Assembly (NCBI GenBank): GCA_035387885.1
Contig: DAOOOW010000015.1
Location: forward strand, 1 to 25,263
DNA length: 25,263 nt
Direction of reading: 5' to 3'
Origin: DAOOOW01 sp035387885
GTDB lineage: Bacteria > Patescibacteriota > Patescibacteriia > UBA2196
How positions within the stretch are numbered: the stretch's first letter is position 1; every line of letters begins with the position of its first letter. The notes below the pieces were generated by a model. The model did not search any database and was not told the origin of the DNA. It was given only the letters and a program-made list of their open reading frames with translations. Below, in pieces: positions 1 through 6,391 of the stretch. The position numbers and the translations under genes are program-made.

Positions 1-362
1 CCTTGAAAAATAGAGACGGTCGCTCCGCCCAAAGTCCGACCAAACATGATGGTCAGGCGCGAGACCGGCGCCACCAAAGTTTCTTTCAAAAAACCAAATT
101 GTTTGTCAGTGATGACTTCAATGCCCGAAAACATAGCGGAGAAAATAATACTCATGCCGATAATGCCGGGCGCTAAAAATTGAATATAACTACCATTGCC
201 AGCTGCAGAATACATGGACTGAAAACCAAAACCCAGAGCCACTAAAAAAAGCAGTGGCTGGGCAATAGAGGCAAAGATGCGCGACTTGGAACGAAAATGG
301 CGCTTGACTTGCCGCAGCCAAAGAATATAGATGACTTTTAGATTGTATTTTATCTTTTCCAT
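1..362 (-). CDS. ABC-2 type exporter permease, C-terminus cut by window edge
   Basis: About 120 N-terminal residues of an ABC-2 membrane permease of the DrrB/NodJ type. The product starts MEKIKYNLKVIYILWLRQ, followed by a basic stretch and a first hydrophobic segment near residues 30-45. It then has the family-typical block FLAPGIIGMSIIF and a segment ending DKQFGFLKETLVAPVSR, which is the usual cytoplasmic loop that contacts the ATPase. The ATG at 362-360 lies inside the 3' end of the ATPase gene, overlapping it by 13 bases, so the two are probably translationally coupled and form one transporter. The substrate cannot be told. The gene runs off the left end, so the remaining membrane segments are not visible. 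Confidence 0.85.
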   Translation of the reverse strand, partial: MEKIKYNLKVIYILWLRQVKRHFRSKSRIFASIAQPLLFLVALGFGFQSMYSAAGNGSYIQFLAPGIIGMSIIFSAMFSGIEVITDKQFGFLKETLVAPVSRLTIMFGRTLGGATVSIFQ

Positions 363-1135
363 TGTTTTCTTTGATTACGCATAATTTCTGCGCTGCTAAT
401 ATTTTCGTCGCGGATATCATAGCCGGTCAGTTGCAAAAAAGATTCTTCAATCGTGGCAGAGTTGCTCTGGTTTTTTAATTCAGCTACCGTGCCTTCAGCC
501 TTGATCACCCCATGGTCAATAATGGCCACCCGATCGGCATATTTTTCTGCTTCTTCCATATAGTGGGTGGTAAAAAATACTGTCAAACCTTTTTCTTGAT
601 TTAATTTTTTAATATAGCCCCAAATATGATTTCTGGTCTGGGGATCCAGGCCCAAAGTTGGTTCATCTAAAAATAAAATAGTCGGCTCATGCAGGAGACC
701 GCGCGCCATTTCCAAACGCCTTTTCATGCCACCGGAAAATTCTTTCACCAAAGAATCTTTACGCTCCCATAAATCCACTAGTTTTAAAAAAGTTTCGATG
801 CGTTGACGGCGCACATTTTTTGGTAGATTATAAATCACGCCATGAAATTCCATATTTTCAAAAGCAGTCAGCTCGTCATCCAGACTTTGATCTTGAAAGA
901 CAATACCAAAAGAATTACGCACTTGTTTTTGTTGGCTTAAAATATCAAAGCCATTGATTTTTACTTGGCCTGAAGTTGGAGCAAGTAGAGTGGTAAAAAT
1001 TTTAATAGTTGTGCTTTTGCCCGCGCCATTGGGGCCAAGAAAGGCAAACATCTCCCCTTTTTTGATATGCAAAGAAATGTCGTTGACCGCGACAAAATCA
1101 GCAAATTTTTTGGTTAGATTTTTGACCTCAATCAT
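350..1135 (-). CDS. ABC transporter ATP-binding protein, DrrA-like exporter ATPase
   Basis: 261-aa ATPase that would energise the permease overlapping its 3' end. Visible motifs in order: Walker A GPNGAGKST (34-42), Q-loop Q81 in VFQDQSLDDELT, signature SGGMK (134-138), Walker B ILFLDEPT (153-160), D-loop GLDP, and switch histidine H191 in TTHYMEEAE. The EFSGGMKRRLEMARGLL form of the signature and a C-terminal extension of about 60 residues fit the DrrA/CcmA/NodI class of ABC-2 exporters. It is preceded, 9 bases after the alternative stop at 1145, by two small ORFs on the same strand that may belong to the same operon. Substrate unknown: lipid, drug and glycan exporters all share this architecture. 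Confidence 0.93.
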   Translation of the reverse strand: MIEVKNLTKKFADFVAVNDISLHIKKGEMFAFLGPNGAGKSTTIKIFTTLLAPTSGQVKINGFDILSQQKQVRNSFGIVFQDQSLDDELTAFENMEFHGVIYNLPKNVRRQRIETFLKLVDLWERKDSLVKEFSGGMKRRLEMARGLLHEPTILFLDEPTLGLDPQTRNHIWGYIKKLNQEKGLTVFFTTHYMEEAEKYADRVAIIDHGVIKAEGTVAELKNQSNSATIEESFLQLTGYDIRDENISSAEIMRNQRKQWKR

Positions 1136-1191
1136 TTTTTTGAATTAATTTTCTGGTTTAATACTTAATTTATGTTGGGCAAACAGCTGTT

Positions 1192-1440
1192 TCAATGCTT
1201 TTTGGCGTCCGGGTTCATCCCTAGAAGAGTTTTGCTGCCTAGAGCATATCTCTTCTCCTGATTGATTAATATTTGCTCTAGCTTTTGTAATTTTTTGTCA
1301 TGAAGATTAACCTCATCCAATAATTTCTGGTAATTTTCGTACTCTTCTTGATTGTCGCTAGTTGGGCTGCCGTTCATATCAAATAATTTGTGCTCTAGTT
1401 TTTGGAGCTCAGCCACTTTTGACTCTTGGGCTTCATACAT
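1192..1440 (-). CDS. small coiled-coil protein, possibly shortened by a frameshift
   Basis: 82 aa, charged and rich in Leu, Glu, Lys and Gln, with no membrane segment. Residues 1-65 look like a continuous coiled coil (repeated LxxLE/LxxLL patterns). I recognise no family. Its ATG follows directly on the TAA of the upstream 45-aa ORF, so coupling is likely. Its last codons are GCC AAA AAG CAT TGA. In the -1 frame, reading continues from the A5 run as KALKQLFAQHKLSIKPEN to a TAA at 1147-1145, only 9 bases before the ATPase start. That would give about 99 aa. A one-base deletion, a sequencing error or programmed slippage could all explain this. Confidence 0.6.
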   Translation of the reverse strand: MYEAQESKVAELQKLEHKLFDMNGSPTSDNQEEYENYQKLLDEVNLHDKKLQKLEQILINQEKRYALGSKTLLGMNPDAKKH

Positions 1441-1578
1441 TTACTGATATTGCCGCAGCGCTTCCCGGCTCTCTTCTACGGCTTTGGAGTATCCCACCGG
1501 ATTATTAACATCAATAAGCAATAATCTATTTAGAGTTTTAGTGTCTTTGGGACTAAAATAATATGTTTTTTCACCCAT
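1441..1578 (-). CDS. 45-aa hypothetical protein upstream of the coiled-coil ORF
   Basis: Reads MGEKTYYFSPKDTKTLNRLL through to EESREALRQYQ, then TAA at 1443-1441, immediately followed by the ATG of the next ORF. It is hydrophilic with no recognised motif. Support for it being real is positional: same strand, zero-base junction with the next gene, and an even amino-acid make-up. No clear Shine-Dalgarno sequence precedes it. With the 82-aa ORF, the ATPase and the permease it would make a four-gene operon. Confidence 0.45.
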   Translation of the reverse strand: MGEKTYYFSPKDTKTLNRLLLIDVNNPVGYSKAVEESREALRQYQ

Positions 1579-1663
1579 AGTTTTATATTTTAAATATTGT
1601 AAAAATATTTAATTTATTTGGTTATCGTACTCATAACTGCTTTTTTTATTTTCTATCGTCAAG

Positions 1664-2464
1664 TCAAAATATTTTTAGCCCCCCCCCAGTCTTTTTATTC
1701 TCCCCACCTATCAATCTAATCATCACCATCACTACTACAAACACCAACATACAAACCCCTACTGTCCAGATAACCGAAGGATATTGGCTATCAAAATTAT
1801 TTTTTGATAAATGCTTGGATAAAATCGCGCCATAGGCCCAGAGCAAGACTAAACCATAAGGGATGGAACGATCGTGGAGTGTCCGCCAAGAACCAATAAG
1901 CGCACCAACGAGGAGTACCACCACGGTCCAAAAAACCTCTGATAAACCAAAACCATTCCAGCCGAGGCTGACTAATAAAACCGTGATATTGGCAATGGTA
2001 GCGACAGTAATCCAACCAAAATAAACACTAAAAGGCAAACGTACCAATCGGCTTTCTTTAATAGTTTGAGCGCTGGCGCGGGTGATATCAGCAATTTTGA
2101 TTAAAGTGGCGAGCATGGCGAGCATGATAATAACTGACAACCAAATGACATCATAGTGCCAAGCAAAAAGCCAGGCGGCATTGAGAAGTGCGTTAACAAT
2201 AAACACCTGATTAACTCGGGCGGCTAGAGCGTTGTCTTTGCGGGGCAATTGATAAATAACGTAAATACCGAGCAGGATGTAAATCAAGCCCCAGATAGAA
2301 AAAGCGTAACCAGCTGGGGCAAATAAATTTGGATAGCTGTCGGAAATAGCGCCAGTATCACGACCAGCCAAAGGCAAAGACACAGCCAAAAAATTTACCG
2401 TAACCATAATTATATAAGCGACTAGCGTAGTTAGTCTAACAAAAAGTGTGTTCATTGTGTTCAT
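1664..2464 (-). CDS. TspO/MBR-like tryptophan-rich membrane protein
   Basis: 266-aa integral membrane protein with seven or eight hydrophobic segments. It has the motif YPNLFAPAGYAFSIWGLIYI and Trp-rich loops (AAWLFAWHYD, YFGWITVATIANI), typical of the longer bacterial tryptophan-rich sensory proteins related to TspO. Classical TspO is about 160 aa with five helices, so this is the extended form. Members of the family are tied to tetrapyrrole or stress signalling; no ligand can be assigned here. The gene ends with a run of nine G in the coding strand (C9 at 1679-1687), giving a GGG tail, so a slip there would change only the last few residues. It lies 44 bases downstream of htpX on the same strand. 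Confidence 0.75.
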   Translation of the reverse strand: MNTMNTLFVRLTTLVAYIIMVTVNFLAVSLPLAGRDTGAISDSYPNLFAPAGYAFSIWGLIYILLGIYVIYQLPRKDNALAARVNQVFIVNALLNAAWLFAWHYDVIWLSVIIMLAMLATLIKIADITRASAQTIKESRLVRLPFSVYFGWITVATIANITVLLVSLGWNGFGLSEVFWTVVVLLVGALIGSWRTLHDRSIPYGLVLLWAYGAILSKHLSKNNFDSQYPSVIWTVGVCMLVFVVVMVMIRLIGGENKKTGGGLKIF

Positions 2465-2508
2465 ATAGATAAATTAATTATTTAATAAAATTTTTATCTC
2501 AATATACC

Positions 2509-3357
2509 TTAGCGCATGGTTTGCAATTTTTTAATTCTCTCTTCGACTGGTGGATGAGTGGTGAATAAAGTCATTAAAAATGAAGGCTTAAAAGGATTGA
2601 TAATAAACAAATGGGCTGCAGTCTCCTGTTTGGGCGAGCCGTGTAATTGATGATTGAAAGTAAAGTTGCTGATTTTTGCTAAAGCGCTGGCCAGACCTTC
2701 TGGATTATTTGTTATTTTGGCCCCACTTTCATCAGCCAAATATTCACGTGACCGCGATATGGCCAAATGAAGCAAGGTGGCAATCAACGGAGCCAAAACC
2801 ATCATTAATAGCGCACTTGCCATGCCTTTGCCATTATTGTCTTCACTATCAGACAAACCAGAAAAATTACCCAAATAAGCGAACTGTGTTAAATAGGATA
2901 TAGCGCCAGCAAAAGTGGCAGCAAGGCTGCCAATTAAAATATCTTTGTTTTTGATATGAGACAATTCGTGGGCCAAAACGCCACTTAATTCAGCTGGATT
3001 TAATTGTTGTAAAAGTCCAGTGGTTACGGCCACCACAGCGTGATTCTCGTTTCTGCCAGTGGCAAAAGCATTGGGCAGGGCTGATTCCATAAGGTAAAGT
3101 TTGGGTAAGGGCAAGCCAGCGGCCGCGGTTAAATTGGTCATGGTTTGATATAATCCAGAATATTTATTTTTATCAGCTTCTATCGCGCCATAAGTTTTTA
3201 AGACTATTTTATCAGACCACCAATAAGCGCTAAAATTAAAAATCACTGATATTGCCAGAGCTGTTAAAACACCCGAACGTCCGCCAACCAAATAACCAAC
3301 CGCCATAACAAGGCCGGTTAAAAGTCCAAGAAACAAAGTGGTTCTTAAATTATTCAT
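2509..3357 (-). CDS. htpX: HtpX-like membrane zinc metalloprotease
   Basis: 282-aa M48-family protease, an integral membrane enzyme that degrades misfolded membrane proteins. Two N-terminal hydrophobic helices (LRTTLFLGLLTGLVMAVGYL and a second around residues 27-45) are followed by the zinc site HELSH in VLAHELSHIKNKD. The third ligand is the Glu of SREYLADESGA. Two more hydrophobic stretches lie between them. The family motif NAFATGRN is present upstream of the zinc site. I start at the ATG at 3357 because the family begins there. The frame is open to 3441, but that extra segment is AT-rich and unlike HtpX. No Shine-Dalgarno is evident. The tspO-like gene follows on the same strand. Confidence 0.92.
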   Translation of the reverse strand: MNNLRTTLFLGLLTGLVMAVGYLVGGRSGVLTALAISVIFNFSAYWWSDKIVLKTYGAIEADKNKYSGLYQTMTNLTAAAGLPLPKLYLMESALPNAFATGRNENHAVVAVTTGLLQQLNPAELSGVLAHELSHIKNKDILIGSLAATFAGAISYLTQFAYLGNFSGLSDSEDNNGKGMASALLMMVLAPLIATLLHLAISRSREYLADESGAKITNNPEGLASALAKISNFTFNHQLHGSPKQETAAHLFIINPFKPSFLMTLFTTHPPVEERIKKLQTMR

Positions 3358-3483
3358 ATGATTATTATATATATTTATTAAATTATTTTTTTGAAGTTTG
3401 ATTATAAAAATTATAAATAAATTATGTAAAAATAATAGCAAAAATAATTAGTTTTAGCAAACAAAAATAATTTTTAAATAAAT

Positions 3484-3518
3484 AAAAAAGCCTGGTTTTT
3501 TAAGCATCCCAGGCTTTT
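3484..3518 (-). terminator. Rho-independent terminator of the sigma-factor gene
   Basis: A perfect 10-bp stem (AAAAGCCTGG at 3486-3495 with CCAGGCTTTT at 3509-3518). Read on the minus strand it is followed by a T-rich run. It sits 15 bases past the stop of the sigma-factor gene. Confidence 0.8.
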
Positions 3519-3532
3519 CAATTCTATAAATT

Positions 3533-4369
3533 TTATAAATATTGTTTCAAATTTTTGGCTTTGCGCCTCAATTTCTTCAATGCACTTTCTTTTAAAACTC
3601 TAGCATATTCACGGCTAATATCCCAACGTCTAGCGATCTCAGCTAATTTTAAAGGTGGCTCACCATCCAAGCCGTAATATAATCGTACAAGAGCAGCTTC
3701 TTTTGGTTTTAAAATACTTAGCGCCTTATTAATATCCTGTTGCAAAGAAGTATCCAGCAATGGCTGATCAGGAGGATTTGAGGGATCTGCTAAAGTGTCT
3801 AGAACAATTCTGCCATCTCCACTCACTGGATCAAAAAGATATGAATCGACCTCAAGATAGGCCAAGGCTTCTGCTACATCCTCTGGACTAAAATCTGTCA
3901 GTTGCGGTATTTCTGCAAAAGATATTTGGCGACCAAAAGTTTGTTCCAATTGTTTTGATATTATAGTAAATCTTTGGCCCAAACTAACAGCTGGTCCGGG
4001 GACTGTCAGCGCCCGTCCGTGTTGTACAAGTTCAATTTGGATAGATTGTTTAATCCACCGATGGGCATAGGTAATTAATCTGCAGCCTCTTTGATAATCA
4101 AATTTTTTAACTGCTTTAACCAGACCCATGGCGCCCTCGTTTATTAAAATATTAATCGGTACGCTAGGGTGACAATGATTGAAATATTTTCTAGCCACCG
4201 ATTTAACAAAAGATAGATGCGTTATAATAAGTTGGTTAAGAGCCACACTGTCTCCACTTTGGGCGAGTTTTATTAAATCGATTTCCTTTTCTCTGCTAAG
4301 TCTTGGTACTTGGTCTTTAGCACTATTTCCCCCTTTTAAAATTGTTGTGGTTGTTTTTAATCTAGCCAT
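3533..4369 (-). CDS. sigma-70 family RNA polymerase sigma factor, compact RpoD/RpoS-like
   Basis: 278 aa. Region 1.2/2.1 is around residues 20-65 (EKEIDLIKLAQSGD, HLSFVKSVARKY). Regions 2.2-2.4 are residues 75-110, with INEGAMGLVKAVKKFDYQRG and TYAHRWIKQSI, close to the RpoD motif TYATWWIRQAI. Region 3 is 111-175. A sigma-finger-like linker (DTLADPSNPPDQPL) is at 191-204. Region 4 is 215-272 with LKLAEIARRWDISREYARVLKESALKKLRR. It is much shorter than housekeeping RpoD and lacks region 1.1, so I read it as an alternative (group 2/3) sigma factor; its regulon is unknown. The start is fixed by a strong GGGAGGGG ribosome site just upstream (about 4371-4380). It has its own promoter and terminator, so it is monocistronic. 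Confidence 0.9.
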   Translation of the reverse strand: MARLKTTTTILKGGNSAKDQVPRLSREKEIDLIKLAQSGDSVALNQLIITHLSFVKSVARKYFNHCHPSVPINILINEGAMGLVKAVKKFDYQRGCRLITYAHRWIKQSIQIELVQHGRALTVPGPAVSLGQRFTIISKQLEQTFGRQISFAEIPQLTDFSPEDVAEALAYLEVDSYLFDPVSGDGRIVLDTLADPSNPPDQPLLDTSLQQDINKALSILKPKEAALVRLYYGLDGEPPLKLAEIARRWDISREYARVLKESALKKLRRKAKNLKQYL

Positions 4370-4444
4370 TATCCCCTCCCCTTTTTAATTTTTGATGATT
4401 TTATTTACCACAATGTCTAGAATTGTAAAAAAATTAAAAGTTTA

Positions 4445-4472
4445 ATTATAAAGTGCCTATAGATAAGGTAAA
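4445..4472 (-). promoter_or_regulatory. sigma-70 type promoter of the sigma-factor gene
   Basis: On the minus strand, -35 TTTACC (4472-4467), a 16-base spacer and a perfect -10 TATAAT (4450-4445). Transcription would begin near 4438, leaving a 5' leader of about 70 bases before the ATG at 4369. Confidence 0.6.
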
Positions 4473-4523
4473 TAATTTCTATTAAAATTATCCTCCTTTT
4501 TATTTATTTTGGCAAATAAAAAT

Positions 4524-4542
4524 CCCTGACAATTTGTCAGGG
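4524..4542 (-). terminator. intrinsic terminator of the short Cys-rich gene
   Basis: 7-bp perfect stem CCCTGAC/GTCAGGG with a five-base loop, followed on the minus strand by ATTTTTATTT. The stop codon of the upstream ORF lies inside the stem, which supports that ORF being expressed. Confidence 0.65.
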
Positions 4543-4788
4543 CTTGAATTGTAAAGCTTTTTTTTTCTTCCCATTTTCTTTAGCAAAACTGAAAGTGTTA
4601 GCTTTAGGTTTAAGAGGCGCTCGTCTTTTATGAGTTTCAGAAGCGCCATTTTTTGGTTGGTTGGAACCACATATCGGACACACGCCATCAATCAGCGCGC
4701 AGGGGTGTTTCTCACAGAATTTGATCACGGTGCCTACTGTTTTTGGGGTTAGTTGAAAAAATAATTGTAAATAAAATATAAAAATCAA
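4537..4788 (-). CDS. short Cys-rich (zinc-ribbon-like), Lys-rich protein
   Basis: Up to 83 aa if the TTG at 4788 is used. A GTG just before IKFCEKHPC would give about 63 aa and may be the better start, because the preceding segment is AT-driven hydrophobic sequence. The conserved-looking core is CEKHPC, then CPICG eight residues later: four cysteines plus a histidine that could bind one zinc ion. The C-terminal half is basic (HKRRAPLKPK, ENGKKKKALQFKP) and probably disordered or nucleic-acid binding. I recognise no named family. It ends within its own terminator hairpin. No good ribosome site was found for either start. Confidence 0.5.
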   Translation of the reverse strand: MIFIFYLQLFFQLTPKTVGTVIKFCEKHPCALIDGVCPICGSNQPKNGASETHKRRAPLKPKANTFSFAKENGKKKKALQFKP

Positions 4789-4901
4789 TAGAAAAAATTT
4801 CCACTAAAAATTAGATTATTTTAATAATTAACTATTGAATAAAAATTTAATGCGCTTTAAAAATCTTCACTTAAATAGAGGAAGGTTTTAAAAATTAAAA
4901 A

Positions 4902-5588
4902 TTAATATTTAATAAGATAATTGATTTTGGCTTTAGTTTTTAGATCACTTAAAAGTTCCACAGCCGCTTGATTTATTTTTTGATTCATCAGCTCATTTTT
5001 TATTTGAGTCTGGGCCAGTGTTTCTTGTCCTGCAGGAATTTCTACTTCATTATCAGTAATATATTTGTTTACTTCTTCATCTGTAACCACGGTTTTATCG
5101 GCTACTAATTTTTCTACCTGTTTTTGAAAAATAATTTGTTGTTTAAAATCTTCTCTATTCATACCCTGCAAAGCCAATTCTGCCTCCAGTGTACTCCCCT
5201 GTGTACTTACTTGGGTTTCTATGGTTTTTATAATTGTTTCAACTTCCTCATCAGTCACCACAATGTTTTGAGCTATTGCTTCATTGTTAACCAGTTTTTC
5301 ATTAATTAATGAATCCAACAAAGCTTTGCCAGAGGCTTTTTCTAATTTTTTAATAATGGTGAGACGACTAATGGGGCTGCCATCAACTGTGGCCACGATA
5401 AATATTTTTCTGTAAACAAACACATAGGCCAAAACAAGCACCACAATAATTGCGCCTAGAATTAGAAGAGTTTTACGATTGATTTTTTTCTTTGGAGGTT
5501 TAACTTCAAGAGGTTCTTCTAAATGTTTTTCCAGAGTTTGGGCCTCCGTATCCATTAATAGTTCTGTTAAATTTGTTTCGTTGTCCAT
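4902..5588 (-). CDS. membrane-anchored SurA/PrsA-like chaperone lacking the PPIase domain
   Basis: 228 aa. An acidic cytoplasmic N-terminus (1-35), a KKKINRK stop-transfer cluster and a single membrane helix (about 39-60, LLILGAIIVVLVLAYVFVY). Then a SurA N-terminal-type helical domain beginning VDGSPISRLTIIKKLEK and LLDSLINEKLVNNEA, with repeated VVTDEEV motifs, and ending with the QKQVEKLVADK and KTKAKINYLIKY helices. Whole PrsA or SurA proteins carry a parvulin domain of about 90 residues between these helical parts. None is seen here, so this would be a holdase-type chaperone on the outer face of the membrane. It lies upstream of the Cys-rich gene on the same strand with a 113-base gap. 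Confidence 0.75.
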   Translation of the reverse strand: MDNETNLTELLMDTEAQTLEKHLEEPLEVKPPKKKINRKTLLILGAIIVVLVLAYVFVYRKIFIVATVDGSPISRLTIIKKLEKASGKALLDSLINEKLVNNEAIAQNIVVTDEEVETIIKTIETQVSTQGSTLEAELALQGMNREDFKQQIIFQKQVEKLVADKTVVTDEEVNKYITDNEVEIPAGQETLAQTQIKNELMNQKINQAAVELLSDLKTKAKINYLIKY

Positions 5589-5677
5589 AAATTTTTTTAT
5601 TATCCACAGATAATATAATTAATTATATCTCACCTAATCTTAATTATTTCATTTTTTTAAAATTTTAGCAAATAAAA

Positions 5678-5702
5678 AATCCTCAGCCGTTGGCCAAGGA
5701 TT
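5678..5702 (-). terminator. Rho-independent terminator after the four-helix membrane protein
   Basis: On the minus strand AATCCT pairs with AGGATT, extended inward by GGCC/GGC-type and wobble pairs (about 11 bp), followed by TTTTTTATTTG. It begins 17 bases after the stop at 5720. Confidence 0.75.
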
Positions 5703-5719
5703 AAAGAAAGCGTTTCAGA

Positions 5720-6172
5720 CTATTCTTTTTTATCAAAGGGGTATGATATGGCTTTATAGATAAACCATATTAGACACCACGCCAACTCCCAGAAAATAAA
5801 GAGAGAAAAAATCAAAACTAGGCGGGAAAACAAATCATTTGTGTTTGTATCTGTATATGACCAAAACCAAATAACATTCAAGATGATATAAATTAATGCT
5901 CCAAGAGAGGCAAAACACAATAAATTGGGCCAATTTTTTTTCAGTTCCTCGACTGTTTTTAGATTTGTAATGTAGTCAATAAACCATGAAATTGTAAAGG
6001 ACACTATACCAACCACCAAGCTGATCATAAAAACAAGAAACAATGTTTTTAAAAGCCAAGCTGATGTAACCAACATTGGCAGTTTATAAGCAATTGCCCC
6101 AAAACCAATAGTAATTGATATGAAAAAAAATAGTATACCAAGTTTAAAGGCCAATCTTGTCCTTAAACTCAT
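5720..6172 (-). CDS. hypothetical four-helix membrane protein
   Basis: 150 aa with four clear hydrophobic helices (about 10-30, 38-66, 83-105 and 117-142). There is a short basic/acidic loop TNLKTVEELKKNWPN between helices 2 and 3. No catalytic motif or known family is recognised. The gene is well defined: a strong AGGAGG ribosome site 8 bases before the ATG, a near-consensus promoter upstream and a terminator just downstream, so it is a monocistronic unit. It is divergent from hppA. Confidence 0.8.
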   Translation of the reverse strand: MSLRTRLAFKLGILFFFISITIGFGAIAYKLPMLVTSAWLLKTLFLVFMISLVVGIVSFTISWFIDYITNLKTVEELKKNWPNLLCFASLGALIYIILNVIWFWSYTDTNTNDLFSRLVLIFSLFIFWELAWCLIWFIYKAISYPFDKKE

Positions 6173-6222
6173 GATAGTATCCTCCTATTTGTGAGTTGTT
6201 TAATAATTTATTTAATGCTTAA

Positions 6223-6250
6223 ATCTTAGCTTTTTTGCTTATTTTGTCAA
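6223..6250 (-). promoter_or_regulatory. sigma-70 promoter of the four-helix membrane-protein gene
   Basis: Minus strand: -35 TTGACA (6250-6245), a 16-base spacer, -10 TAAGAT (6228-6223). Transcription would start near 6216, about 45 bases before the ATG. Confidence 0.65.
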
Positions 6251-6391
6251 GTTTGTGCTTAGAATAATTTAAATTCAAGGCTTGCTCTTTTTACAATTAT
6301 CTGTTAAATTAATAAATGAATAAAAACTTAATAAATAATTAAAATCTGCCTGACTTGTTTTAAAAAAGTTCAGCAGATATTTTTTAGCTCT

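Noticed and set aside
2509..3441. HtpX starting at 3441
   Set aside because: The extra 28 residues are AT-driven and outside the family; the ATG at 3357 begins the conserved first helix.
3358..3441. Separate small gene upstream of htpX
   Set aside because: Only the AT-rich extension of the htpX frame; nothing supports translation.
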